Assembly (NCBI RefSeq): GCF_047654785.1
Contig: NZ_JASGKQ010000003.1
Span: forward strand, 1,612,001 to 1,676,000
Length of the DNA stretch: 64,000 nt
DNA from: Pelomonas sp047654785
GTDB lineage: Bacteria; Pseudomonadota; Gammaproteobacteria; Burkholderiales; Burkholderiaceae_C
Direction: 5' to 3'
A model generated the notes under the pieces. It ran no database searches. It was not told where the DNA came from and saw only the letters and a program-made list of their open reading frames with translations. The translations under genes were made by a program, and so were the position numbers. How positions within the stretch are numbered: the stretch's first letter is position 1; every line of letters starts with the position of its first letter. This document shows positions 9,098 through 17,275 of the stretch, one piece after another.

Positions 9098-10415
9098 TTC
9101 GACGCCCGTCTGGTTCTGGCTGCCGGGGCAGGACGCGCCCACGCTGATTGCCGAGTTGCGGCAGGAAGGCGGGGCCAAGCGCTGGCTCTACCAAAACGAC
9201 TACCTGGACAACCCGGGCTGGCTGGCGCCCGACCCGGTCCAGCTGGGCAAGGCCAACCGTACCAAGGGCGTGCTGGTCCTCGATGCCGACGGGCTGCCGG
9301 GCGTGCTCCGCGATGCCGCGCCGGCGGGGTACGGCGCCGACCGACTGGATGCCCAGGCAGGGCGGGAGCTGTCGCCACTGGAGCGGCTGGAGCGGGGCCC
9401 GGCCGATGGCGTCGGCGCGCTGGAGGCCTGCATGGGCATCGAGCGCAAGCTGGGCTGGCGCCCTCATGCGTTCAGCGAACTGGAGGGCCTTGCCAGGGCG
9501 CTGGATGAGGAAGCACCGTCCAGCCGCGCGATCCGGCAACTGCGGGACGGCAACGAAACCAGTGCCGGCGGCGAGCGGCCCAAGGTCACCGTGCATGCGG
9601 AGGGCCGCTGGTGGCTCGCCAAGATGCGCGACCGCAACGACATCCCCTGGCTGCCAGCCAAGGAGTTCGTCGCCATGTCACTGGCGCGCGACCTGGACGG
9701 CCAGGTCGATTTGCAGGCCCCGAGGTTCCGGCACGTGCAGGCGGGCGCCCATGCGATCTTCCTGATCGAGCGGTTCGACCGCACAGGCGTTGGCAGCCAA
9801 GCCCTGGTCGCCGGGGCGCCGCCGGCCCGGCTGCCATTTGCCAGCGCGCACACGGTGCTGCGGCTGGACGCGGTCTTCGGCGACCCGGGCCGGTCCTACC
9901 TGGCCCTGGCCGACGAGCTGTGCCGCTGGGCCCGAACGAGCCCCTGGCTGGCCGCAGACAGGGCCGAGCTGTGGCGGCGCATGGCGACCAACGCGCTGCT
10001 GGGCAACACGGACGACCATCCCCGCAACCATGGCCTGCTCTTGCGCGAGGGACATTGGCGCCTGGCGCCGCTGTTCGATGTCACACCCGTGGCGAAGGAG
10101 CGGCCGGTGCTGCGCATGGCGGTGGGCATCGATGGCTCTGCCGTGCCGACGGTCGAGCGCCTGCTGGGCGCCGCCGGCCACTTTGGCGTGGACATCGAAG
10201 CCGGCGCCGCCTGGCTGCTGGCCAAGAGCCGGTTCATCGCGCAGAACTGGCAGCAGCGCCTGCGCGAGCTGGGCGTTCCCGACGCCGAGATCGCGCGCAC
10301 CGCTCCGGCGTTCGGGCTGGCCGAGGAACTGGCGCAAGCCCGGCAGCAGGTCGAGGCCGCCTGCGACGGGGTCCGGCGGCAGCTCGGCAAGCGCAGGCGC
10401 CGGCCGAGGGGCTGA
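9090..10415 (+). CDS. hipA: HipA-family serine/threonine kinase toxin
   Basis: 441 residues from a GTG at 9090 that overlaps hipB by 8 nt. The N-terminal subdomain (WFWLPGQDAPTLIAELRQ) and kinase core fit HipA. The active site is D308-D-H-P-R-N313-H-G, with the metal aspartate D330 in LAPLFDVTP, and GERPKVTVHAEGRWW in the nucleotide-loop region. In E. coli, HipA phosphorylates glutamyl-tRNA synthetase and causes growth arrest; the target here is not known. It ends 6 bp from the convergent regA. Key residues look intact, so the toxin is probably active. Confidence 0.9.
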   Translation: MADSTPVWFWLPGQDAPTLIAELRQEGGAKRWLYQNDYLDNPGWLAPDPVQLGKANRTKGVLVLDADGLPGVLRDAAPAGYGADRLDAQAGRELSPLERLERGPADGVGALEACMGIERKLGWRPHAFSELEGLARALDEEAPSSRAIRQLRDGNETSAGGERPKVTVHAEGRWWLAKMRDRNDIPWLPAKEFVAMSLARDLDGQVDLQAPRFRHVQAGAHAIFLIERFDRTGVGSQALVAGAPPARLPFASAHTVLRLDAVFGDPGRSYLALADELCRWARTSPWLAADRAELWRRMATNALLGNTDDHPRNHGLLLREGHWRLAPLFDVTPVAKERPVLRMAVGIDGSAVPTVERLLGAAGHFGVDIEAGAAWLLAKSRFIAQNWQQRLRELGVPDAEIARTAPAFGLAEELAQARQQVEAACDGVRRQLGKRRRRPRG

Positions 10416-10421
10416 AGCGGC

Positions 10422-10982
10422 TCACTTGATCCGCTGCTTCTCCAGCTTGCGCGCCAACGTGCGCCGGTGCATGCCCAGCCGGCGCGCGGTCTCGCTGATG
10501 TTGAAGCCGGTCTCGGCCAGCACCTCGTGGATGCGCTCCCACTCCAGCGTCTTGATGGACGCGGTCTGGCGCCCGGCCACCTCCACGTCCGCGTCGCCCT
10601 GCCGGCGCGCGAACGCGGCCTCGATGTCGTCGGTGTTGGCCGGCTTGGCGAGGTAGTGGCAGGCGCCCAGCTTGATGGCCTCCACCGCCGTGGCGATGCT
10701 GGCGTAGCCGGTCAGCACGACGATGAGCACCTCCGGGTCCCAGCCGTGCAGCGCCTGCACGCAGGCCAGGCCCGAGGCGCCGCCGGCGAGCTTGAGGTCC
10801 ACCACGGCATGGCCCAGTTCCTCGTCGTCGGGCAGCGCGTCGAGCCGGGCCAGCATGTCGTCCAGCCCGGTGGCGCGCAGCACGCGCCAGCCGCGGCGCT
10901 CGAAGGAGCGGCTCAGGGTGCGGGCGAAGCTGTCGTCGTCCTCGACGATGAGCAGCAGGCGGTCGGGTTCAGCGGCGGGCAT
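10422..10982 (-). CDS. regA: RegA/PrrA/ActR-family redox response regulator
   Basis: A 186-residue protein: a receiver domain with acidic pocket VEDDDSF and phospho-acceptor D62 (AVVDLKL), T/K residues in VLTGYAS and YLAKPAN, a short linker, and a Fis-type HTH (GFNISETARRLGMHRRTLAR) near the C-terminus. This is the one-HTH RegA form, not an NtrC type. In other proteobacteria RegA controls oxidases, carbon fixation and photosynthesis genes in response to quinone redox state. It overlaps regB by 14 nt and closes the cyo operon. Confidence 0.94.
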   Translation of the reverse strand: MPAAEPDRLLLIVEDDDSFARTLSRSFERRGWRVLRATGLDDMLARLDALPDDEELGHAVVDLKLAGGASGLACVQALHGWDPEVLIVVLTGYASIATAVEAIKLGACHYLAKPANTDDIEAAFARRQGDADVEVAGRQTASIKTLEWERIHEVLAETGFNISETARRLGMHRRTLARKLEKQRIK

Positions 10983-12297
10983 GGGGCGGCGATTGTCGCG
11001 GCAGCAGCGCGGCCAGCGGCAGCGTCAGGGTCACGGCGGCGCCGCCTTCCGCGCGGTTGCGTGCCTCCAGCCGCCCGCCCAGCGTGCGCGCCACGTTGAC
11101 GGACAGGAACAGCCCCATGCCGCGGCCGGGCTGGCCCTTGCTGCTCTGGTAGGGCGCGCCGAAGTGCCGCAGGCGCTCGGCGTCGAAGCCGGGGCCGTCG
11201 TCCAGCACGCTCAGCGACAGGGTGGCGCCATCCGGGCAGTGCGCCAGCAGCGTCAGCCGCGTGCCGGGCGCCGCCTCGGCGGCGTTGTCCAGCAGGTTGG
11301 CCACCACCTGCTGCAGCGCGCTGTCCGAGATGATCTCCCGCGCCGGCAGGTCCCGCTGCACGACGGCCAGCTCGGCCTGCGGGTGGGCGGCGCGCCAGCG
11401 GCCGGCCAGGCCGTCGATGAAGGCGCGCAGCGTGGCGGGCTGCGGCGCCTCGCCGCGCATCTCGCCGGCCGACATCAGGATGCCGGTGACGATGGCCTTG
11501 CAGCGCTGGATCTGGCGCTGCATCTCCTCGATCTCCTCGCGCAGCTCGGGCTCGGCGGCGAACGGCGCCATGTGCGCCCAGTCGCCGAGGATGACGCTGA
11601 GCGTCGCCAGCGGCGTGCCCAGCTCGTGCGCGGCGCCGCTGGCCAGCAGGCCCATGCGGACGATGTGTTCCTCCTCCGCCGCGCGCTGCCGCGCGGCGGC
11701 CAGCTCGGCGTCGCGCTGGCGCAGGTTGCGGTTGATGCGGACGATGAACACGCTCAGCAGCCCGACGTTGAGCAAGAAGCACAGCAGCAGCCCGCCCAGG
11801 TAGTTGGGCGACAGCGTGGTGGGCATCGACAGGTCCAGCTGCAGCGGGCGGTGCCACTGCGTCAGCAGCACGAAGCCGGTGACGGCGCTGAGCACCACGG
11901 CCATCAGGTAGGCCGGCCGCAGCAGCACGGAGGCCACGGCCACCTGCATCAGGTAGAGGTAGATGAAGGGGTTGCCGCTGCCGCCGGCGAGGTAGAGCTG
12001 GCCGGTCAGCACGCCCACGTCCACCAGCAGCGCGATGCACAGCTCGATCTGCGACACCGGCCGCACGAGCCGGTTGCGCCACAGGCTGAACAGGTTGAAC
12101 GCGACCAGCACGCCCAGCAGGCCCAGCATCTCGGCCCAGGGCAGCGTGATGGACAGGCCCAGGTGGACCGCCAGCACCGTGGCGAGCTGCCCGACCACGG
12201 CCAGCCAGCGCAGCTGGATGAGCTGGCTGAGGTTGGCGCGGCCGGCGCGGCGCTCGGGGGCGGCGGCGGGCGGGACGCGGCTGGCGTCGGCGGTCAC
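10969..12297 (-). CDS. regB: RegB/PrrB-family redox sensor histidine kinase
   Basis: A 442-residue membrane kinase with about six transmembrane segments. It carries the RegB ubiquinone-site motif GGSGNPF (105-111), H-box GAAHELGTPL (H224), a cysteine at 266 (compare H225 and redox-active C265 of Rhodobacter RegB), and ATP-binding boxes NLLDNAAEA, DDGPGF and GRGMGLFLS. It should phosphorylate RegA when the quinone pool or the cysteine is reduced. It overlaps SURF1 by 4 nt upstream and regA by 14 nt downstream, which ties it to the oxidase operon. Confidence 0.94.
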   Translation of the reverse strand: MTADASRVPPAAAPERRAGRANLSQLIQLRWLAVVGQLATVLAVHLGLSITLPWAEMLGLLGVLVAFNLFSLWRNRLVRPVSQIELCIALLVDVGVLTGQLYLAGGSGNPFIYLYLMQVAVASVLLRPAYLMAVVLSAVTGFVLLTQWHRPLQLDLSMPTTLSPNYLGGLLLCFLLNVGLLSVFIVRINRNLRQRDAELAAARQRAAEEEHIVRMGLLASGAAHELGTPLATLSVILGDWAHMAPFAAEPELREEIEEMQRQIQRCKAIVTGILMSAGEMRGEAPQPATLRAFIDGLAGRWRAAHPQAELAVVQRDLPAREIISDSALQQVVANLLDNAAEAAPGTRLTLLAHCPDGATLSLSVLDDGPGFDAERLRHFGAPYQSSKGQPGRGMGLFLSVNVARTLGGRLEARNRAEGGAAVTLTLPLAALLPRQSPPHARR

Positions 12298-13001
12298 GGC
12301 AGCGGACGGCGGCGCGCGTCGCGGACCAGCCAGACGGCTGCGGCGGCGGACATGGCCGCCAGCGCCAGCCAGGTGGCGGCGTAGACGGCGTGGTGGTTGG
12401 TGAAGCGCAGCACGGTCAGCCCCGGGCGCGGCCAGCGGCGCGGCCGGGCGGGGTCGGCGGCCTCATCGACGAAGAACGGCGCCACCGGCCCGGCGACGCC
12501 CAGCTGCGCGGCGATGCCGGCCACGTCGCGCGAGTACCAGCGGCCCTGCGCCGGTTCGTTGCGCCGCAGCGGGCCGCCGCCGGGCTCCGTCAGCCGCAGC
12601 AGGCCGACCAGCTCGACCGGCCCGGCGGGCGGCGCATGCTGCGCCGGGGCGCGCTGCGCGGGCGGCACGAAGCCGCGGTTGACCAGCACGGCGCGGCCGT
12701 CGGCCAGGCGCAGCGGCGCCAGCACCCAGTGCCCGCCGCCCAGCTCGGTGGTGGCCTGCACCAGCACCTCGGCCGGCTCGAAGCGGCCCAACAGGCGCAG
12801 GCGGCAGTATTCGTCGGCCCGGCCGACCTCGGCCCAGGCCGCAGGCGGCGCCACGGGCTCGGCCCGCAGCCGCTGCTCGACGCGGGCGATCAGGTCCTGC
12901 TTCCAGGCCAGGCGCTGGACCTGCCAGGCCGCCAGCGCCATGAAGCCCAGGCTGGCCAGCGCCGCCGCAGCGATCAGCGCGAGGCGCGCGGCGCGGCCCA
13001 T
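12294..13001 (-). CDS. SURF1-family oxidase assembly protein
   Basis: 235 residues with a transmembrane helix at each end (about 8-30 and 205-228) and a periplasmic domain with the SURF1 signatures LLGRFEP, VLVNRGFVP and FTNHHAVYAATWLALA. SURF1 helps insert heme into haem-copper oxidase subunit I, usually heme a in aa3 oxidases. Here it follows cyoD in a quinol-oxidase operon and overlaps regB by 4 nt, so it probably serves the CyoB haem centre. Confidence 0.9.
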   Translation of the reverse strand: MGRAARLALIAAAALASLGFMALAAWQVQRLAWKQDLIARVEQRLRAEPVAPPAAWAEVGRADEYCRLRLLGRFEPAEVLVQATTELGGGHWVLAPLRLADGRAVLVNRGFVPPAQRAPAQHAPPAGPVELVGLLRLTEPGGGPLRRNEPAQGRWYSRDVAGIAAQLGVAGPVAPFFVDEAADPARPRRWPRPGLTVLRFTNHHAVYAATWLALAAMSAAAAVWLVRDARRRPLP

Positions 13002-13017
13002 GCCCCAGGCGCCGCGG

Positions 13018-13416
13018 TCAGGGCATGTTGCGCATCGCCGCGGGATCGGGCGTGGGCATCATGTTGGTATTCATGTGGTACATGACCCAGACCGAGCCGG
13101 CCAGCATGATGATGACCAGCGCCGCCGTGAACAGCAGCGCCAGCAGCGACCAGCCCTGCTCGACCTTGGCGTTCATGTGCAGGAAGTACACCATGTGGAC
13201 GACCATCTGCACGGCCGCGAAGCCGAGGATGACGAAGCCGGTGGTCTTGGGGCTGGGCAGCACCTGGGCCATCACCAGCCAGAACGGGATGGCCGTCAGG
13301 ATGACCGACAGCAGGAAGCCGGTGGCGTAGCCCCGGGTGCTGACGTGGAAATCCGCCTCGCCGTCGAGGTGGTCGTCGTCATGGTGGCCGTGCGCGTGGT
13401 CGTGGTTGGCTGCCAT
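13018..13416 (-). CDS. cyoD: Cytochrome o ubiquinol oxidase subunit IV
   Basis: A 132-residue protein with a His/Asp-rich N-terminus (MAANHDHAHGHHDDDHLDG) and three transmembrane helices, matching CyoD (COX4 pro-type). The start at 13416 shares one base with the cyoC stop (TGATG), implying coupling; the longer upstream frame runs through cyoC. Subunit IV stabilises the CuB site during assembly. The histidine-rich tail is longer than in E. coli CyoD and may bind metal (inference). Confidence 0.94.
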   Translation of the reverse strand: MAANHDHAHGHHDDDHLDGEADFHVSTRGYATGFLLSVILTAIPFWLVMAQVLPSPKTTGFVILGFAAVQMVVHMVYFLHMNAKVEQGWSLLALLFTAALVIIMLAGSVWVMYHMNTNMMPTPDPAAMRNMP

Positions 13417-14039
13417 CACAGCACTCCCATCAGGTAGACGAAGGTGAACACGCCGATCCAGACGACGTCCAGGAAGTGCCAGAACATCGACAGGCACATC
13501 AGGCGGCGGCGGTTGGCGGGCGTGAGGCCGCGCTTGTGCACCTGCACCATCAGCGTGACCAGCCAGAGGCTGCCGAAGGCGACGTGCAGCCCGTGCGTGC
13601 CCACCAGCGTGAAGAAGCTGGACAGGAAGGCGCTGCGCTGCGGGCCGGCGCCCGCGTGGAGCAGGTGCTGGAACTCATACAGCTCGATGGCCAGGAAGCC
13701 CAGGCCCAGCAGCCCCGTGATCGCCAGCCAGGCCAGCACGCCGCCCTTGCGGCGCGCCTGCATCGCGATCATCGCGAAGCCGTAGGTGATGGACGAGAAC
13801 AGCAGCAGCGCGGTGTTGGCGGCCACCAGCGGCAGGTCGAACAGGTCGGCGCCCGAGGGGCCGGCCGCATAGCTGCGGCCCAGCACGGCGTACACGGCGA
13901 ACAGCACCGCGAAGATGAGGCAGTCGCTCATCAGGTACAGCCAGAAGCCCAGCATGGTGCTGCCGGGCGGGTGGTAGGCGCCGCTGCGGTCGTAGTAGAG
14001 CGGCGCGCCGTTCACGTGGGTGGCGATGGTGGCGGACAT
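13416..14039 (-). CDS. cyoC: Cytochrome o ubiquinol oxidase subunit III
   Basis: 207 residues with five transmembrane helices, the usual CyoC form lacking the first two helices of COX3. Recognisable segments are TMLGFWLYLMSDCLIFAVLF and GTHGLHVAFGSLW, ending MFWHFLDVVWIGVFTFVYL. It is part of the proton-pumping quinol oxidase in the inner membrane. It follows cyoB after 15 bp and overlaps cyoD by 1 nt. Confidence 0.96.
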   Translation of the reverse strand: MSATIATHVNGAPLYYDRSGAYHPPGSTMLGFWLYLMSDCLIFAVLFAVYAVLGRSYAAGPSGADLFDLPLVAANTALLLFSSITYGFAMIAMQARRKGGVLAWLAITGLLGLGFLAIELYEFQHLLHAGAGPQRSAFLSSFFTLVGTHGLHVAFGSLWLVTLMVQVHKRGLTPANRRRLMCLSMFWHFLDVVWIGVFTFVYLMGVL

Positions 14040-14054
14040 GTCGGGGGCTCCCGG

Positions 14055-16076
14055 TCAGGCGCCCGCCGCGAGGGCGCGGGTGCGCTCGTCCTCGCTGCGG
14101 GTCACGGCGTCGGCCGGGATGTGGTAGTCGCGGTCGTAGTTGAAGGTATGCACGATGGAGGCGATGACGGTGGCCGCGAAGGCGGCCGCGGCGATCCAGT
14201 ACATGTGCCAGACCAGCGCGAAGCCCATGGCCGTGGCCAGCATGGCGACGACGAAGCCCGCGCCGGTGTTCTTCGGCATGTGGATGGGCAGGAAGCCCTG
14301 CGTCGGCCGCTCGGCGCCGCGCTGCTTCATGTCGTGCCAGGCGTCCATCTCGTGGGTGATGGGCGTGAAGGCGAAGTTGTAGTCCGGCGGCGGCGAGGCG
14401 GTGGACCACTCCAGCGTGCGGCCGCCCCAGATGTCGCCGGTGGTGTCGGCCAGCTCCTTGCGGCGCATCACGCTGACGGCGATCTGCACCAGGAACGCGG
14501 CGATGCCGCAGGCGATGATCAGGCCGCCGATGGCCGCGACGACGAACCAGGGCTGCAGCGACATGTCGTCGAAGTGGCTGACGCGGCGCGTGACGCCCAT
14601 CAGGCCCAGCACGTACAGCGGCGCGAACGCGACCCAGAAGCCGATCAGCCAGCACCAGAACGACACCTTGCCCCAGAAGGCGTCCAGCCGGAAGCCGAAG
14701 GCCTTGGGGAACCAGTAGTTGATGCCGGCGAAGATGCCGAACACGACGCCGCCGATGATGACGTTGTGGAAGTGGGCGATCAGGAACAGGCTGTTGTGCA
14801 GCACGAAGTCCGCCGCCGGCACGGCCAGCAGCACGCCGGTCATGCCGCCGATGACGAAGGTGACCATGAAGCCCACGGTCCACAGCATCGGCACCTCGAA
14901 CTGGATGCGGCCGCGGTACATCGTGAACAGCCAGTTGAAGATCTTCGCGCCCGTCGGGATCGAGATGATCATCGTCGTGATGCCGAAGAAGCTGTTCACC
15001 GACGCGCCCGAGCCCATCGTGAAGAAGTGGTGCAGCCAGACCAGGTAGGACAGGATGGTGATGACCACCGTCGCATAGACCATGGACGCGTAGCCGAACA
15101 GCTTCTTGCGGCTGAAGGTGGACACCACCTCCGAGAAGATGCCGAACACCGGCAGCACCAGGATGTAGACCTCGGGGTGGCCCCAGATCCAGATCAGGTT
15201 CACGTACAGCATCGCGTTGCCGCCGAGGTCGTTCGTGAAGAAGTTGGTGCCGAGGTAGCGGTCGGCCGTCAGCAGCGCCAGCGTCGCGGCCAGCACCGGG
15301 AAGGTGGCGACGATGAGCACGTTGGTGCAGAGCGAGGTCCACGTGAACACGGGCATCTTCATCATCGTCATGCCCGGCGCGCGCATCTTGATGATGGTGG
15401 CGATCAGGTTGATGCCCGACAGCGTCGTGCCCACGCCGGCGATCTGCAGCGCCCAGAGGTAGTAGTCCACCCCCACGTCGGGGCTGGCGAGCAGGCCCGA
15501 CAGCGGCGGATAGGCCAGCCAGCCGGTCTTGGCGAACTCGCCGATGAACAGCGAGACCATCACCAGGATGGCGCCGCCGGTGGTCATCCAGAAGCTGAAG
15601 TTGTTCAGGAACGGGAAGGCCACGTCGCGCGCGCCGATCTGCAGCGGCACGACGTAGTTCATGAAGCCCGTCACCAGCGGCATGGCGACGAAGAAGATCA
15701 TGATGACGCCATGCGCCGTGAAGATCTGGTCGTAGTGGTGCGGCGGCAGGAAGCCGGCGTTGTCGCCGAAGGCCATGGCCTGGTGGGCGCGCATCATGAT
15801 CGCGTCGGCGAAGCCGCGCAACAGCATCACGATGCCCAGCACCATGTACATGATGCCGATCTTCTTGTGGTCGATGCTGGTCAGCCAGTCGCGCCACAGC
15901 GGGCCCCACAGGCGGTATTTCGTCAGCAGGGCCAGCACGAGCAGGCCGCCCAGCACGACGGCCGCGAAGGTGGCGATCAGGATGGGCTCGTGGAAGGGAA
16001 TCGCTTCCCAGCCCAGCCGGCCGAGAACGGGGTGGAGCTGCTCGACGGCGGCAGCCGGGTGGTGTGCAGTGGACAT
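14055..16076 (-). CDS. cyoB: Cytochrome o ubiquinol oxidase subunit I
   Basis: A 673-residue haem-copper oxidase catalytic subunit. The haem-ligand region FTAHGVIMIFFVAMP, the CuB/tyrosine motif WIWGHPEVYILVLP and the IAHFHNVIIGGVVFG histidines are intact. It reduces O2 at the haem-CuB centre and pumps protons. The ATG at 16076 (MSTAHHPAAAV) was chosen because it lies 8 bp after the cyoA stop; a longer open frame enters cyoA. Length agrees with E. coli CyoB (663). Confidence 0.97.
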   Translation of the reverse strand: MSTAHHPAAAVEQLHPVLGRLGWEAIPFHEPILIATFAAVVLGGLLVLALLTKYRLWGPLWRDWLTSIDHKKIGIMYMVLGIVMLLRGFADAIMMRAHQAMAFGDNAGFLPPHHYDQIFTAHGVIMIFFVAMPLVTGFMNYVVPLQIGARDVAFPFLNNFSFWMTTGGAILVMVSLFIGEFAKTGWLAYPPLSGLLASPDVGVDYYLWALQIAGVGTTLSGINLIATIIKMRAPGMTMMKMPVFTWTSLCTNVLIVATFPVLAATLALLTADRYLGTNFFTNDLGGNAMLYVNLIWIWGHPEVYILVLPVFGIFSEVVSTFSRKKLFGYASMVYATVVITILSYLVWLHHFFTMGSGASVNSFFGITTMIISIPTGAKIFNWLFTMYRGRIQFEVPMLWTVGFMVTFVIGGMTGVLLAVPAADFVLHNSLFLIAHFHNVIIGGVVFGIFAGINYWFPKAFGFRLDAFWGKVSFWCWLIGFWVAFAPLYVLGLMGVTRRVSHFDDMSLQPWFVVAAIGGLIIACGIAAFLVQIAVSVMRRKELADTTGDIWGGRTLEWSTASPPPDYNFAFTPITHEMDAWHDMKQRGAERPTQGFLPIHMPKNTGAGFVVAMLATAMGFALVWHMYWIAAAAFAATVIASIVHTFNYDRDYHIPADAVTRSEDERTRALAAGA

Positions 16077-16084
16077 CGGCGGAC

Positions 16085-17161
16085 TCAGTTCTTCGGCGTG
16101 GCGGCCGTCTCGGCGCCGGTTTCGATGGGCAGGCCCAGCGGGTTGGTGGGCGTGCACAGCCCGGCGACGACGACGCGCTCGCGCTGGACGCCCTCGGCAT
16201 CGCGCCAGGCGCTGCGCAGGGTGCCGGCGACGCCGCCCTTGCCGGCGCCGCCCGCGGCGTCGATGGCCATCATCTGGCTGGCGCACATCTTCCGGCCGTC
16301 CACGCAGCGGTCGACGATGGCGCTCCACAGGCCCGGCTCGACGCTGGCGTAGCGGCGGATGGGCTCCTTGGTGCTGGGCTGTTCGAGCTGCAGGACCTCG
16401 GCGCGCGTCAGTGCGCCGCCGCCGGCCTTGTTGGTGGCGACCCAGCGCGCGAACTCCTCCTCGCTGACGCCGTGGAACTTGAAGCGCATGTCCGAGAAGC
16501 CGGCGCCGCTGTACTGGGCCGACATGCCGTCATACACGCCCGCCTTGTTGATGACCGCGTGCAGCTGCGTCTCCATGCCGGGCATGGTGTAGATCATGCC
16601 GGCCAGCGCGGGCACGTAGAAGGTGTTCATCACCGTCGTCGAGGTGAAGCGGAAGTGGATCGGGCGGTCCACCGGCGCGGCCAGCTCGTTGATGGTGGCG
16701 ATGCCCTGCTCGGGATAGATGAACAGCCACTTCCAGTCCATGGACACCGCGTACACCTCCAGCGGCCGGACGTCGGCCGGCAGCGGCTTGTCCGCGGCGA
16801 TGCGGTCCAGCGGGCGGAACGGGTCCAGCTTGTGCGTGCTGATCCAGGTGATCGCGCCCAGCGCGATGATGATCAGCAGCGGCGCGCCCCAGATCACCAG
16901 CTCCAGGCGGGTGGAGTGGTCCCAGTCCGGCGCATAGGTGGCCTCGGTGTTGGACTGCCGGTAGCGGAACGCGAAGAACAGCGTCAGCGCGATCACCGGG
17001 ACGATGATCAGCAGCATCAGCAGCGTCGACGTGACGATGAGCTGCGCCTGCTGCTGCGCGATGTCGCCGTGCGGCTTCATCACGATCGCATTGCAACCAC
17101 ACAAAGCGACGCTGGCCGACAAGGCCAGGACGCGCGAAAGGGCAGACTTGTTGAGAGGCAT
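16085..17161 (-). CDS. cyoA: Cytochrome o ubiquinol oxidase subunit II (lipoprotein)
   Basis: 358 residues. A signal sequence ends in a lipobox (ALCGC-N, Cys near residue 23), followed by two transmembrane helices and a cupredoxin domain (VYAVSMDWKWLFIYPEQGIA, TVMNTFYVPALAG). CuA ligands are lacking, as expected for a quinol oxidase. The C-terminal extension carries a COX aromatic-rich segment and several cysteines (DRCVDGRKMC). It is the first gene of the operon cyoABCD-SURF1-regBA; the promoter should lie in the 114-bp divergent region up to 17275. Confidence 0.96.
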   Translation of the reverse strand: MPLNKSALSRVLALSASVALCGCNAIVMKPHGDIAQQQAQLIVTSTLLMLLIIVPVIALTLFFAFRYRQSNTEATYAPDWDHSTRLELVIWGAPLLIIIALGAITWISTHKLDPFRPLDRIAADKPLPADVRPLEVYAVSMDWKWLFIYPEQGIATINELAAPVDRPIHFRFTSTTVMNTFYVPALAGMIYTMPGMETQLHAVINKAGVYDGMSAQYSGAGFSDMRFKFHGVSEEEFARWVATNKAGGGALTRAEVLQLEQPSTKEPIRRYASVEPGLWSAIVDRCVDGRKMCASQMMAIDAAGGAGKGGVAGTLRSAWRDAEGVQRERVVVAGLCTPTNPLGLPIETGAETAATPKN

Positions 17162-17211
17162 CCTGAGCGGCGCGCCAGGGTTAACGATCTTGCACGCGGA
17201 GCGGAAATGTA

Positions 17212-17233
17212 CGTTGATTGAGGCAGATCAACG
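17212..17233. promoter_or_regulatory. Palindrome in the cyoA/MFS divergent intergenic region
   Basis: CGTTGAT (17212-17218) and ATCAACG (17227-17233) form perfect 7-bp arms around an 8-bp spacer. The site lies 51 bp upstream of cyoA and 43 bp upstream of the transporter gene. It resembles an FNR/ANR half-site pair, but that family uses a 4-bp gap. A dimeric regulator controlling both directions is plausible; which one is unknown. Confidence 0.45.
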
Positions 17234-17275
17234 AGTGGACATTTTGTCCTAGTCAACGACGGAGACAAACCCGCC

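Noticed and set aside
13476..16352. A 958-codon plus-strand frame opposite cyoC/cyoB/cyoA
   Set aside because: It spans several real genes on the other strand and has no domain-like sequence; it is a GC-driven shadow.
17214..17231. FNR/ANR box in the cyoA upstream region
   Set aside because: The half sites TTGAT and ATCAA are present, but 8 bp apart instead of 4, so it does not fit that family.
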